From NCBI RefSeq assembly GCF_014204895.1, contig NZ_JACHMF010000001.1, positions 1,674,001-1,738,000 of the forward strand: 64,000 nt of DNA, written 5' to 3'. Below the pieces are notes generated by a model. It did not search any database. It had not been told where the DNA came from and saw nothing but the letters and a program-made list of their open reading frames with translations. Below are positions 16,774 to 25,575 of the stretch, one piece after another (within the stretch, counting starts at the first letter, position 1; every line of letters starts with the position of its first letter). A program made the translations under genes and the position numbers. The stretch is from Paractinoplanes abujensis. GTDB taxonomy: Bacteria; Actinomycetota; Actinomycetes; Mycobacteriales; Micromonosporaceae.

Positions 16774-17967
16774 ATGGTCGCCGGGGTGACTTCCTGGATC
16801 GATCACGCCATTTGGTGGCACGTCTACCCGCTCGGCTTCGGGCGCCTCGACAAGATCGCGGGCTGGCTCGACTACGCGGTCGAGCTGGGTGCGAACGGGC
16901 TGCAGCTCGGGCCGATCTTCGCGTCCGAGACGCACGGCTACGACACGGTCGACCATTTCCGCATCGACCCGCGGCTCGGGGACGAGGCCGATTTCGACGC
17001 CTTGATCGCGGCGGCGCGGCAACGCGGCGTACGGGTGCTGCTCGATGGCGTCTTCAACCACGTGGGGCGCGGCTTCCGCGCGCCGGCGCACTGGTTCACC
17101 GGCGGCGACTTCGAGGGCCACGGCGACCTGCGCGAACTCGACCACACGCAGCCTGCGGTGCTCGACCACGTCGTCCGGGTGATGGATCACTGGCTGACGC
17201 GCGGGGCCGACGGGTGGCGCCTCGACGCGGCGTACGCGGTCGATCCGGCGTTCTGGAAGGCTGCGCTCGGCCGGGTACGCCCGAAACACCCGGACGCGTG
17301 GTTCGTGGGCGAGGTCATCCACGGCGACTATTCCGCGATCCTGCGCGATTCCGGCCTCGACTCGATCACCCAGTACGAGTTGTGGAAGGCCATCTGGAGC
17401 AGCCTCAACGACGGCAACTTCTTCGAGCTGGCCCACGCGCTGGAACGGCACGCGGCGCTGCTGCCGGCCGGGCTGCCGATGACGTTCCTGGGCAACCACG
17501 ACGTCACCCGGATCGCCAGCAAGCTCAACGACCCGCGCCACCTCGGTCACGCGATCGCCCTCCTGTGCACGGTGGCGGGCGTGCCGAGCATCTACTACGG
17601 CGACGAGCAGGCGTTCCGCGGCATCAAGGAGGAACGCGCGGGCGGCGACGACGAGATCCGGCCCGCGTTCCCCGACACGCCCGGCGAGCTGTCGCCGCTC
17701 GGGTGGCCCACCTATCGCCTGCACGAGACGCTGATCGGGGTGCGACGGCGCAACCCCGGGCTCACGTACGGCGTGACGACCGCGACGCATCTGACGAACA
17801 CCGCAGTCGCGTTGCGAACGGGTTCGCTCACTCTGCTGCTCAATGTGAGCGACGACGAGTACCGATTCCCCGACATCGCGCCGGCAGCACAGGTGCTCGA
17901 ATCGTCCGCGCCCGGCGGCGACCCCGCGCTCGTCGCCGCGCACGGGTGGTCGCTGCTCACCTGGTGA
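16774..17967 (+). CDS. GH13 alpha-amylase family glycosidase
   Basis: 397 residues from the ATG at 16774; a GTG at 16786 is an equal alternative. There is no signal peptide, so it is cytosolic. The four GH13 regions are visible: DGVFNH, DGWRLDAAYAV with the nucleophile Asp, WFVGEVIHGD with the acid/base Glu, and TFLGNHDVTR with the transition-state Asp. The opening SWIDHAIWWHVYPLGF is typical of small actinobacterial members annotated as alpha-amylases or glucanohydrolases. At about 400 residues it lacks extra carbohydrate-binding modules. It is divergent from the sigma gene. Its substrate is probably a short maltodextrin or trehalose-like glucan, by inference. Confidence 0.88.
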   Translation: MVAGVTSWIDHAIWWHVYPLGFGRLDKIAGWLDYAVELGANGLQLGPIFASETHGYDTVDHFRIDPRLGDEADFDALIAAARQRGVRVLLDGVFNHVGRGFRAPAHWFTGGDFEGHGDLRELDHTQPAVLDHVVRVMDHWLTRGADGWRLDAAYAVDPAFWKAALGRVRPKHPDAWFVGEVIHGDYSAILRDSGLDSITQYELWKAIWSSLNDGNFFELAHALERHAALLPAGLPMTFLGNHDVTRIASKLNDPRHLGHAIALLCTVAGVPSIYYGDEQAFRGIKEERAGGDDEIRPAFPDTPGELSPLGWPTYRLHETLIGVRRRNPGLTYGVTTATHLTNTAVALRTGSLTLLLNVSDDEYRFPDIAPAAQVLESSAPGGDPALVAAHGWSLLTW

Positions 17968-18007
17968 ACGGCAGGGGTGCCGGCACGTCCGGCGTCCGCA
18001 ACCTGGC

Positions 18008-18145
18008 CCCTTCGACGCGGCCCGCCGGGGAGCCGAGCTGCTCCCGTACGACGGTCCGGCCGCGGTCGTGCCGGTCGGCCTGGCCGGCGACGGGCCCGAC
18101 CTGCGCGGCGGCGGTCATCGACGCCCAAACCTGATCGCATCGTGA
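18008..18145 (+). pseudogene. Possible orphan coding fragment
   Basis: The frame starting near 18011 (FDAARRGAELLPYDGPAAV, then VPVGLAGDGPDLRG) ends at a TGA at 18143 and has G or C at nearly every third position over some 35 codons. It has no start codon or identifiable family and lies in a 207-base gap between convergent genes. It may be the tail of a deleted gene. Support is compositional only. Confidence 0.25.
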
Positions 18146-18174
18146 AGCCGGGCGGCGAATGCGCGGTGACGAGG

Positions 18175-19200
18175 TCAAGCACTGGCAGCGGCTGGTGTCC
18201 GGCTTCCCGCCGCGCGGCCCCTCTTGAAACTCATCGGCGACTGGCCCACCTCGCGCTTGAAGGCCGTGCTGAACGCGGCCTCGGAGGCGTATCCCAGCTC
18301 GGCCGCCAGCGCGGCGATGCGCACGTCGGTGTCGCGCAGCGCCCGCTGGGCCAGCAGCATGCGCCACCGGGTCAGATAGGTCAGCGGGGGAACTCCCGCG
18401 GCCGCCCGGAAACGCTCGGCGAACGTGGTGCGCGACATGGCCGCCGCCCGCGCCAGCTCGGGCAGGCCCCAGGCGCGCCCGGGGTGGTCGTGCATGAGGT
18501 CGAGGGCGGGCCGCAGCCGTTCGTCGCGCAGCGTGGCCAGCCAGCCCGGCGGGTGCTCCTGGTCGCGCAGGAACGCGCGCAGCACCTCGAGCAGCAGCAG
18601 TTGCCCGTGCTGGCGGATCGCGAACGCGGCCCCCGGCCGGTCGCCGGTCATCTCGTCCACGATGCGGTGCACACAGCCGCGCAGCGAGGACGTGCCCGGT
18701 GCGCCGGCCCGGACCACAGCCACCGGCGGCAGCGCGTCCAGCAGCAGCGCGCGCCCGGCCGGGGTGACCTGAATCTGACCGGCCACCACGACGTCGTCGC
18801 GCTCACGATCGACGGCGAACCGGAAATGCTCGGCCGGCACCACCTCACGCGGCGGCTCCGCGCCGGCGCCGCTCGCTGCGGTGCTTCTGTCTGTGGCGTT
18901 CTTGTCTGCGGTGCCGCCCTCTTCAGTCCTGCTCCCTGGGGTGGCGTCGTCTGTTGTGCCGCCGTCCAGGCGCAGCCACTGCCGGTCGCTGAGGATCGCG
19001 ACGTCGCCGGCCTCCAGCATCAGCGGCGCGTCCAGCCCGTCGGTGCTCAGGCACACCCGCCCGTACGGCACGGCGAGGAACTTCAGCGGCAGGTGCACCT
19101 CACCCCGCGCGAACCAGCGGCCGCTCGCCGCGAAGCCGCCGGACAGCACCCCGCTCACCTCGACGAGGTCGAACACCTCGGACAACCGATCCGCGCCCAT
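18175..19200 (-). CDS. AraC family transcriptional regulator with cupin-like sensor
   Basis: 341 residues from the ATG at 19200. The N-terminal half is a cupin-6-type sensor (DRLSEVFDLVEVSGVLSGGF, WFARGEVHLPLKFLAV, LEAGDVAILSDRQWLRL). It is interrupted by an Ala/Thr/Gly-rich insert at about 90-125 (DDATPGSRTEEGGTADKNAT). The C-terminus has two helix-turn-helix motifs, GLPELARAAAMSRTTFAERF and RIAALAAELGYASEAAFSTA, then FKREVGQSPMSFKR. It is divergent from a short-chain dehydrogenase across 73 bases and probably controls it. Confidence 0.9.
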   Translation of the reverse strand: MGADRLSEVFDLVEVSGVLSGGFAASGRWFARGEVHLPLKFLAVPYGRVCLSTDGLDAPLMLEAGDVAILSDRQWLRLDGGTTDDATPGSRTEEGGTADKNATDRSTAASGAGAEPPREVVPAEHFRFAVDRERDDVVVAGQIQVTPAGRALLLDALPPVAVVRAGAPGTSSLRGCVHRIVDEMTGDRPGAAFAIRQHGQLLLLEVLRAFLRDQEHPPGWLATLRDERLRPALDLMHDHPGRAWGLPELARAAAMSRTTFAERFRAAAGVPPLTYLTRWRMLLAQRALRDTDVRIAALAAELGYASEAAFSTAFKREVGQSPMSFKRGRAAGSRTPAAASA

Positions 19201-19273
19201 CGTCGTACTCTCGCAAAAGAAATACGAACCGACAACCATTCACCGTACGGGCAGGGGCGCGCACGCTGGAGGC

Positions 19274-20257
19274 ATGAAACAACACCCCCTCGGCACGGGC
19301 TTCACCGCCGCCGCGACCGCCGACGACGTGCTGGCCGGCCGCGACCTGAACGGCTTCCACGCGATCGTCACCGGCGGCCACTCCGGGATCGGCCTCGAAA
19401 CCACGCGCGCGCTCAGCCGGGCCGGCGCCGCGGTCACCGTCGTCGCCCGGAACCCCGGCCGGGCCGCGGCCGCCGTCGACGGGCTGGCGCGCGTCACCGT
19501 CGACCGGCTGGACCTGCTCGACCCGGCCTCGATCGACTCCTTCGCCGCCCGCTACCTTGCCTCCGGCCGCCCGCTCCACGCCCTGATCAACAACGCCGGG
19601 CTGCCCGCGCCCCGCACCCTGATGCGCGACGCACGCGGCTACGAGGCGCAGTTCGCCACGAACCACCTGGGCCACTTCCAGCTGACCCTGCGCCTGCACC
19701 CCGCGCTGCGCGCCACCCCCGGCGCCCGCGTGGTCAACGTGACCTCGGGCGCGCAGCGCTTCTCCGACGTGCTCTGGGACGATCCCACGTTCCAGCACAC
19801 CCCGTACGACCCCATGCTCGCCTACGCCCAGTCCAAGACCGCCAATGTGCTGCACGCGGTGGAACTCGACCGCCGCTGGTCCGCCGGCGACGTCCACGGC
19901 TACGCCGTCCACCCCGGCGTGGTCGTCGGCACCGGCCTCAACGGCGCGGGCGGTCGCGAACAGCTGCGCTCGATGGGCCTGATCGACGAACACGACAACC
20001 CGATCATCGACCCCTCTCACGGCAAGAAGACTCCGCAACAGGGCGCCAGCACGTCGGTCTTCGCCGCCACCAGCCCACTGCTGTCCGACATCGGCGGTGT
20101 GTACTTGAAGGACAACGACATCTCCGTCCTGGACGACCGTCCCCGCCCGATGTCCGCGATCGAACCACCGGCCGAGGTCGTCTCCCACTCCATCGACCCC
20201 AAGTCGGCCGAGCGCTTGTGGGAGCTGAGCGAAGCTGTGCTCACCGTCCCCAGCTGA
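19274..20257 (+). CDS. SDR family oxidoreductase (retinol dehydrogenase-like)
   Basis: 327 residues behind a good GGAGG ribosome site. Classical SDR motifs are present: cofactor motif TGGHSGIG, NNAG, and the catalytic pair in YAQSKTAN. A basic residue two after the glycine motif region (VVARNPGRA) suggests NADP. The length and the long C-terminal extension match retinol dehydrogenase/WW-domain oxidoreductase-like SDRs that act on bulky or lipid substrates. It is divergent from the AraC regulator, which is likely its controller. Confidence 0.88.
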   Translation: MKQHPLGTGFTAAATADDVLAGRDLNGFHAIVTGGHSGIGLETTRALSRAGAAVTVVARNPGRAAAAVDGLARVTVDRLDLLDPASIDSFAARYLASGRPLHALINNAGLPAPRTLMRDARGYEAQFATNHLGHFQLTLRLHPALRATPGARVVNVTSGAQRFSDVLWDDPTFQHTPYDPMLAYAQSKTANVLHAVELDRRWSAGDVHGYAVHPGVVVGTGLNGAGGREQLRSMGLIDEHDNPIIDPSHGKKTPQQGASTSVFAATSPLLSDIGGVYLKDNDISVLDDRPRPMSAIEPPAEVVSHSIDPKSAERLWELSEAVLTVPS

Positions 20258-20330
20258 GACCGTCCCGCCTGGGCCTGAAGCCGTCACCGCCCGGCCCGCC
20301 CCGCCTGGCCTCCGGAACCGTCACCGTCCG

Positions 20331-20460
20331 TCCGGTCCCGTCTGGCCCCACGGGAGCCGTCCCGTTCCGCCTGGCCTCACGGGAGCCGGCCCGTCCCGTC
20401 TGGCCTCACGGGAGCCGGCCCGTTCCGCCTGGCCTCCCGGAGCCGTCACCGTGCGGCCCG
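20331..20460. repeat. 29-bp tandem repeat, about four copies
   Basis: Units beginning CTGGCC(T/C)CACGGGAGCC recur every 29 bases (20342, 20371, 20400, 20429), the outer ones degenerate. Each central unit contains ACGGG...CCCGT, which can fold into a small hairpin. The array sits between two convergent SDR genes and may act as a two-way terminator. Confidence 0.7.
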
Positions 20461-20504
20461 TTGAGCCCGTCCGGGCGGGGTCGTCATCGTCCCGTCCTGG
20501 CCCG

Positions 20505-21410
20505 TCATCGGTATCCGGTGGTGTCGGGTGGGTGGCCCGGCGCCATCACCTCCGTGAAGTAGCGCGGGAAGTCGGGGCGGCTGCCGTCGAGGTCGGTCAG
20601 GTCGTATTCCGTGGCCAGGTCGATGGCGGCCAAGGTCTGGCCGGTGAAGCGGGCCCGGCTGGGGTCGGCGGCCAGCGCGGCCACGCCTCGGCCGACGAAG
20701 TGCGGCGACTCGGTGATGCCGAAGTGCTCCGCGTCCGCGGACTGCCAGGTCTGCTCGGTGACACCGTATTTGTCGAGCATGCGCTCCGACCGCAGCCAGC
20801 CCGGCGTGACTGCGACGGCGGTGCCCCCGTGTGACCGCACCTCGGCCGACTGGGCCTGGGCCAGGCGGATCACCGAGACTTTGACCAGGTCGTAGTAGAT
20901 CGATTCGCGATAGTCGCCATAGACGGCCTTGCCGTCGGTCATCTCGACGACCAGCCCGCCGGCGCGCCGGATCAGCAGCGGCAACGCGTAGTGACTGGTG
21001 ATCAGGTGGGTGTCGACGCCCTGGTGCAGCATGCGCAGGCCACGCTCGACCGAGTGCTCCCAGACGGGCTTGCCCCACTCGGTGAACATGTCACCGCCCC
21101 AGACGTTGTTGACCAGCACGTCGAGCCGGCCCTGCTCGGCCTCGATGCGGCCGGCGAGCGCCGCGACCTCGGCCGGGACGCTGTGGTCGACCCGGACGGC
21201 GATGCCGGAGCCACCGGCCGCCTCGACGGCCTCAGCGGTCTCCTCAATGGTCTCCGGCCGGTCCAACTCGGAGCGGCCCGAGAGACGGCTGGACCGGCCC
21301 GTGACGTAAACGGTGGCGCCGCGTGCCCCCAGCTCTATGGCGATGGCCCGGCCCGAAGCTCGAGTCGCCCCGGCCACGAGGGCGACGCTTCCCTTCATCG
21401 ATGCGGTCAT
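20505..21410 (-). CDS. Atypical SDR family oxidoreductase
   Basis: 301 residues from the ATG at 21410. The Rossmann opening is VALVAGATRASGRAIAIEL, where the usual TGxxxGxG is altered to AGATRASGR, as in a known subgroup of SDRs. NNVWGG replaces NNAG, and YYDLVK supplies the YxxxK pair. The C-terminal region (SPHFVGRGVAALAADPSRAR) also matches that subgroup. It is convergent with the previous SDR. The substrate is unknown. Confidence 0.82.
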   Translation of the reverse strand: MTASMKGSVALVAGATRASGRAIAIELGARGATVYVTGRSSRLSGRSELDRPETIEETAEAVEAAGGSGIAVRVDHSVPAEVAALAGRIEAEQGRLDVLVNNVWGGDMFTEWGKPVWEHSVERGLRMLHQGVDTHLITSHYALPLLIRRAGGLVVEMTDGKAVYGDYRESIYYDLVKVSVIRLAQAQSAEVRSHGGTAVAVTPGWLRSERMLDKYGVTEQTWQSADAEHFGITESPHFVGRGVAALAADPSRARFTGQTLAAIDLATEYDLTDLDGSRPDFPRYFTEVMAPGHPPDTTGYR

Positions 21411-21528
21411 GCCGGAGATAGTGGCACCGCGGTCCGACGAGAACACGGCCCGAGGGTGGTCATGACAGGACCTGGCTCGCCCCTTGGGCGCGTGACAAAT
21501 TCGGAGTCGGCAGGGAGCTGGTCCGAGA

Positions 21529-22182
21529 TCAGGCGGGGTTGTCCGGCGGGGCGGGCAGCAGCGTCGCGACGAGGTCGGAGAGGGCGTCCGCGATCTGTTC
21601 CTCGCTCGCGGTGGCCAGGGGCGGCACGGCGATCGAGGCCCGCAGCAGTGCGGTGCCGAGCACGGCGCCGAGCAGGATCTGGGCGCGCAGGACAGTGGCG
21701 TCGTCGGGACGGGCCGCCGAGTCCACGTCGGCCGCCGGGTCGGGCGGGGCTGCTGGGGCCGGGGTGGTGGTGGCGGCGGCCAGGCGGCGGCTGATCGAGT
21801 GCAGGAGAGTGCGGCGCATCTCGTCCGTGCGTTCGTCGCCGGAGGAGCGGATCAGCAGGAGCAGCGCTTCGTGCACGCGGGGGTCGTCGGCCGATCCGAC
21901 GATGCGGTGCGCCATCGTGGCGGCGATGTCGGTGGGGGAGGAGCGGTCGGCGTCCTGCTTCAGGTCGGTCACCGCGCTGGTCAGGCACGCCTCGAACAGG
22001 CCCTCTTTCGACGCGAAGTAGCGGTTGATCAGGGCGACGTTGACCCCGGCGCCGTCGGCGATGTCGCGAACCGTCGTGGTGGCGAAGCCGTGCCGGGCGA
22101 AGTGGTGGCGGGCCGTGTCCAGCAGCAGCCGGCGGGTCTGGGCGGCGTCGCGCCGCCGCGCGGGGCCGGGAGTGGCTGCCAC
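21529..22182 (-). CDS. TetR family repressor of the DHA2 efflux gene
   Basis: I chose the GTG at 22182 because GAAAGGA sits seven bases before it. A far upstream start would add a low-complexity Ser/Arg/Pro stretch encoded by intergenic repeats. The 217-residue protein has the TetR helix-turn-helix FATTTVRDIADGAGVNVAL and INRYFASKEGLFEACL. The ligand-binding half contains a Pro/Ala-rich insert (TTTPAPAAPPDPAADVD). It is divergent from the transporter, with three matching operators in the gap. Confidence 0.88.
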   Translation of the reverse strand: MAATPGPARRRDAAQTRRLLLDTARHHFARHGFATTTVRDIADGAGVNVALINRYFASKEGLFEACLTSAVTDLKQDADRSSPTDIAATMAHRIVGSADDPRVHEALLLLIRSSGDERTDEMRRTLLHSISRRLAAATTTPAPAAPPDPAADVDSAARPDDATVLRAQILLGAVLGTALLRASIAVPPLATASEEQIADALSDLVATLLPAPPDNPA

Positions 22183-22222
22183 CGGTGGGTCCTTTCGGCG
22201 TGCGGAGCTGGAGAGGCTGGGA

Positions 22223-22350
22223 GGCGCCGGGGGTGAGGTGTTGCGGGGCAGGGAAGCGCTGCGGGCGCCGGGTTGTGGGGCGTTGCGGGGCAGGGAAGCG
22301 CTGGGGGCGCCGGGTTGTGAGGCGTTGCGGGACGTGGAAGCGCTGGGGGA
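22223..22350. repeat. 42-bp tandem repeat, three copies plus a partial
   Basis: TTGCGGGGCAGGGAAGCGCT begins at 22241 and again at 22283, with a diverged third copy at 22325, giving a period of 42 bases. A partial copy precedes the first. The array is in the upstream region of the TetR gene and lengthens an in-frame but unlikely N-terminal extension. Confidence 0.8.
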
Positions 22351-22415
22351 GAGGGCTGATTGGAGCGCTGTCGAAGTAGGCGTTGCGGAGGGAGCGTAGC
22401 GCGGGCGCAACGTCA

Positions 22416-22513
22416 TGTAAACAGGCATTGACTTGGGCGGGGTGTGACGTAAGCAATCGTTGACTTAAGGGCCGGGGCCCGGATCTAATGAGCATGTAAG
22501 CAAGCATTTACTT
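22416..22513. promoter_or_regulatory. Three copies of a TetR-type operator before the efflux gene
   Basis: Three related 19-base sites lie just upstream of the transporter: tgtaaacaggcattgactt (22416-22434), cgtaagcaatcgttgactt (22448-22466) and tgtaagcaagcatttactt (22495-22513). Each has GTAA at one end and an imperfect TTAC or TGAC partner. The third ends 17 bases before the ATG. They are AT-rich islands in very GC-rich DNA. Confidence 0.75.
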
Positions 22514-22530
22514 CCAGTCTCGGGGACGTC

Positions 22531-24039
22531 ATGACCCACACCATCGAAGAGCGCGGCCCCGCCGCCTCTGTCCCGGCCGAGGGCAAACGCCCCGGTGGCG
22601 GCCTGCTCGTGCTCTATCTGGCCCTGGGCGGCCTCGCCTTCGCGGTGCTGCAGTCGCTGGTCTCGCCGGCCCTGGCCACCATCGGGCGCGACCTGCAGGT
22701 GTCGACCGCGGACGTCAGCTGGATCGTCACCGCCTACCTGCTGTCGGCCTCGGTGCTCACGCCGATCCTGGGCCGCCTGGGCGACATGGCCGGCAAGCGC
22801 AAGGTCCTCATCGTCGTGCTGGCCATCCTGGCCGCCGGCACCGTCGTGGCCGCGCTGGCCCCCAACCTGGCCGTGCTGATCGTCGGCCGGGTGCTGCAGG
22901 GCGCGGCGGGTGCGATCCTGCCGTTGTCGATCGGCATCGTGCGGGACGAGCTGCCCCGCGAGCGCGTCGCCACCACTGTCGGGCTGATCTCGGCCATCTT
23001 CGGCATCGGGGCCGGTATCGGCATCGTCGCGGCCGGTCCGATCGTCGAGCACCTGTCGTGGCACTGGCTGTTCTGGCTGCCCCTGGCGCTCGTCGTGATC
23101 GCCCTGATGGGTGCGATCTTCGGCATGAAGGAGTCCCCGGTCCGCACGCCGGGCAAGCTCGACGTCGTCGGCGCCACCATCCTGTCGGTCTCGCTGGTCG
23201 GGCTGCTGCTGGCGATCAGCAAGGGCCAGGCCTGGGGCTGGGGCGACGCCAAGACCGTCGGCCTGCTCGCGCTCGGCGTGGTCGGCCTGATCGTGTTCGT
23301 CCTGGTCGAGCTCAAGGTCCGCGAGCCGCTGATCGACATGCGTTTGATGAAGGTGCGCGGCGTGTGGGCCACCGACCTGGTGGCGCTCATCCTGGGCTTC
23401 GCCATGTTCGGCACGTTCCTGCTCGTGCCCACGCTGATCCAGCTGCCCGCGGCTACCGGTTACGGGTTCGGCAAGTCGGTTTCCCAGGCCGGGCTGTTCC
23501 TGCTGCCCACCGTGGTCATGATGGTGCTGTTCGGCCCGCTGGCCGGCATCCTGAACCGCAAGTTCGGCCCCAAGCTGCCCATGTTCCTGGGTGCCGTGTT
23601 CGTGGTCGCCGCCTTCACGCTGCCGGCCGTCGCGCACGGCGAGATCTGGCAGGTGCTGCTGTCCGGCATCCTGACCGGCGCGGGCATCGGGTTCGCCTTC
23701 GCGGCCATGTCCAACGCGATCATCGAGGCCGTCCCGGCGACCCAGACCGGCGAGGCCACGAGCGTCAACACCATTGCCCGTACGATCGGCAGCAGCATCG
23801 GCACCGCGGTGGTGGCCGCCGTGATCACCTCGAAGACCACGGCCCAGGGCCTGCCCACCGACGACGCGTTCACGACCGGTTTCTGGGTCTGTGCCGGTGT
23901 CGCCGTGCTGGCCATCGGGGCCGCGCTGGCCCTGCCTTCGGCGCACCGCCGCCACGAGGAGGCCGTCGCCCAGGGCGTCGACGACCTGCCGCCCGAGCCC
24001 GCCGAGCTGCACCTTCCGAACTCGCACAGCCGCGGCTGA
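22531..24039 (+). CDS. DHA2 family MFS multidrug efflux transporter (EmrB/QacA type)
   Basis: 502 residues, with 14 predicted helices. Motif A is GRLGDMAGKRKV, and motif C-like GIGAGIGIVAAGPIVEHLSWHW marks drug:H+ antiporters. The opening LQSLVSPALATIGRDLQVSTADVSWIVTAY is the DHA2 pattern (quoted in pieces LQSLVSPALATIGRDLQVST and ADVSWIVTAY). Divergent TetR and three operators indicate induction by a substrate, probably a hydrophobic drug or endogenous metabolite. Confidence 0.93.
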   Translation: MTHTIEERGPAASVPAEGKRPGGGLLVLYLALGGLAFAVLQSLVSPALATIGRDLQVSTADVSWIVTAYLLSASVLTPILGRLGDMAGKRKVLIVVLAILAAGTVVAALAPNLAVLIVGRVLQGAAGAILPLSIGIVRDELPRERVATTVGLISAIFGIGAGIGIVAAGPIVEHLSWHWLFWLPLALVVIALMGAIFGMKESPVRTPGKLDVVGATILSVSLVGLLLAISKGQAWGWGDAKTVGLLALGVVGLIVFVLVELKVREPLIDMRLMKVRGVWATDLVALILGFAMFGTFLLVPTLIQLPAATGYGFGKSVSQAGLFLLPTVVMMVLFGPLAGILNRKFGPKLPMFLGAVFVVAAFTLPAVAHGEIWQVLLSGILTGAGIGFAFAAMSNAIIEAVPATQTGEATSVNTIARTIGSSIGTAVVAAVITSKTTAQGLPTDDAFTTGFWVCAGVAVLAIGAALALPSAHRRHEEAVAQGVDDLPPEPAELHLPNSHSRG

Positions 24040-24104
24040 CAGCCTGGACAGCAACCCGCCGCACGATCATTCCACTGGTCGCGAGGCGGGTTGCTGTTCG
24101 GCGG

Positions 24105-24345
24105 GCGGCGGGAGGCTCCTGACAGCGCGGAGGCGCGAGAGGTGGTGCGGGAGGCGGCTGACGGCGTGGAGGGCGCGGGAGGTGGTAAGGGAGGCGGCTG
24201 ACGGCGTGAGGGATGGTGCGGGAGGCCGCTGGCAGCACGGAGGCGAAAGGCGGCTGGCACCGCGGAGGCGAGAGGTGGTGCGGGAGGCGGCTAGCACCGC
24301 GGAAGCGTGAGGGGTAGTGCGGAAGGGTGGCCTGACAGCGCGGAA
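24105..24345. repeat. Degenerate GC-rich repeats between convergent genes
   Basis: Variants of GGGAGGCGGCTGACGGCGTG and GCGGAGGCGAGAGGTGGT recur five or six times with uneven spacing of roughly 40-55 bases. They fill most of the 346-base gap between the efflux gene and the XRE gene. No coding frame is convincing. Confidence 0.6.
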
Positions 24346-24385
24346 AGCCGCGGAACGGCGGGACGGGGCCGGGCGGGGCCGCGGG

Positions 24386-25252
24386 TCACCGCAGGGACGG
24401 GGAGTGGGTGGTCTCGTCGGTGGCGGCCCACGACGCCAGCAACGCCAGATTGTGGGCGGTCGGGGAGGCGGGTTCGGCCGAGAAGATGGTCAGGGTCAGC
24501 TCCGGCTCGGCCCGCAGGTCCATGCTTTCGTACGCCAGCTCCAGATCGCCCACCACGTGATGGCGGAAGTACTTGACCCCGGTGCCGTGGATGCGCACGT
24601 TGTGGGCGCCCCACCGGCGGCGGAAGTCGTCGCTCCGGGTGGAGAGTTCGCCGACCAGGTCGTGCAGGGCCTTGTTGTGCGGGTCTTTGCCGGCCGCGGT
24701 GCGCAGGTTGGCCACGAGCATGTCGGCGGCCAGGTCCCAGTCGGGGTAGAAGCGGTGGGCCGCGCTGTCCAGGAACGTGAACCGGCCCAGATTGGGGGAG
24801 CCCGCGTAGACGTCGGCGTACATGGCCCGCCCGAGCAGGTTCGCCGCCACCAGGTCCTGCTGCAGGTTGACCACGATGGCGGGGCTGGTGATCGCGTCGA
24901 GCGACCATTGCAGGCTGGGCCGCACCCCGGCGGGTTTGGGCCGGCGGGCCGGCCGGAGCAGCGCGCTGCTGCCGTTGGCGGCCTGCGCCAGCCGTACGAG
25001 ATGGGCTCGCTCGGCCTCGTCGAGCTGCAACGCCCGCGCGATCGCGTCGAGCACCCCGGCCGACACCCCGGCCAGCGCGCCGCGTTCCAGCTTGGCGTAG
25101 TACTCCACGCTCATCCCGGCCAGCGCCGCCACCTCGCTGCGCCGCAGCCCGGGCACCCGCCGGGTCCCGGCCGTCGGCAGCCCGGCCCGCTCCGGCGTGA
25201 TCTTCGCGCGGCGGGTGGTCAGGAAGTCGCGCACCTCGGCTCGGTTGTTCAC
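24386..25252 (-). CDS. XRE family regulator with MmyB-like ligand-binding domain
   Basis: 288 residues from the GTG at 25252, three bases after GGAG. The HTH covers RRVPGLRRSEVAALAGMSVE and YYAKLERGALAGVSAGVLDA. The rest (about 105-275) is the MmyB-like sensor with the family landmarks VVNLQQDLVAANLLGRAMY and FLDSAAHRFYPDWDLAADML. It is divergent from a small ORF, an alcohol dehydrogenase and an SDR, with a palindrome in between, and probably represses them. Confidence 0.9.
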   Translation of the reverse strand: MNNRAEVRDFLTTRRAKITPERAGLPTAGTRRVPGLRRSEVAALAGMSVEYYAKLERGALAGVSAGVLDAIARALQLDEAERAHLVRLAQAANGSSALLRPARRPKPAGVRPSLQWSLDAITSPAIVVNLQQDLVAANLLGRAMYADVYAGSPNLGRFTFLDSAAHRFYPDWDLAADMLVANLRTAAGKDPHNKALHDLVGELSTRSDDFRRRWGAHNVRIHGTGVKYFRHHVVGDLELAYESMDLRAEPELTLTIFSAEPASPTAHNLALLASWAATDETTHSPSLR

Positions 25253-25285
25253 TTCTCCGACGTTACGTCGCGTCACCCCGGGGTG

Positions 25286-25306
25286 GGATGTACTGCTGGT
25301 ACACCT
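25286..25306. promoter_or_regulatory. Palindrome between the XRE regulator and the ADH operon
   Basis: TGTAC (25289-25293) and GTACA (25299-25303) flank a five-base centre, with GG and CC extending the symmetry outward by one mismatch. It lies between the divergent starts at 25252 and 25349 and is a likely operator. Confidence 0.55.
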
Positions 25307-25348
25307 TTTGCCGGGGACTTCCTCGGGCCGGAGGGAAAGGAGTGTGCT

Positions 25349-25555
25349 GTGGTCATGGAACTTGTCACGCCGCCGGCGACCAGTGAGGGTCGCCCTGATC
25401 GGTGTCCCCGACGGCACGAGTGCGAGGAACACTGGCACGGCGCCGCGCCTGACCGTTTCATGGAGCACTCGGCCCTGTGGGAGGGACCCGGCGACGGCCC
25501 GCCCGAGACCGCCTGGCTCGAACCCGTGGCCGACGAGACGTACCGAGCACGCTGA
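25349..25555 (+). CDS. Small unknown protein leading the ADH operon
   Basis: A 68-residue protein from the GTG at 25349, six bases after GGAAAGGAG; the ATG at 25355 is the alternative. The sequence ([20 protein letters not shown], then [15 protein letters not shown]) has two Cys and three His in a short stretch. It ends 20 bases before the alcohol dehydrogenase. I do not recognise a family. Spacing and the ribosome site argue that it is translated. Confidence 0.5.
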   Translation: MVMELVTPPATSEGRPDRCPRRHECEEHWHGAAPDRFMEHSALWEGPGDGPPETAWLEPVADETYRAR

Positions 25556-25575
25556 GCCAACGAAGAGAGACACAC

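Noticed and set aside
16711..16790. ECF41 promoter in front of the sigma gene itself
   Set aside because: The best match is CGTCACT with a 14-base spacer to CGTT; spacing and both elements deviate too far to call.
22183..22428. 82-residue N-terminal extension of the TetR protein
   Set aside because: It is encoded by a 42-bp tandem repeat, and a strong GAAAGGA site precedes the GTG at 22182.
20331..24345. Tandem repeats considered as a CRISPR array
   Set aside because: Units are contiguous or degenerate, without unique spacers of constant length, and no cas genes are near.
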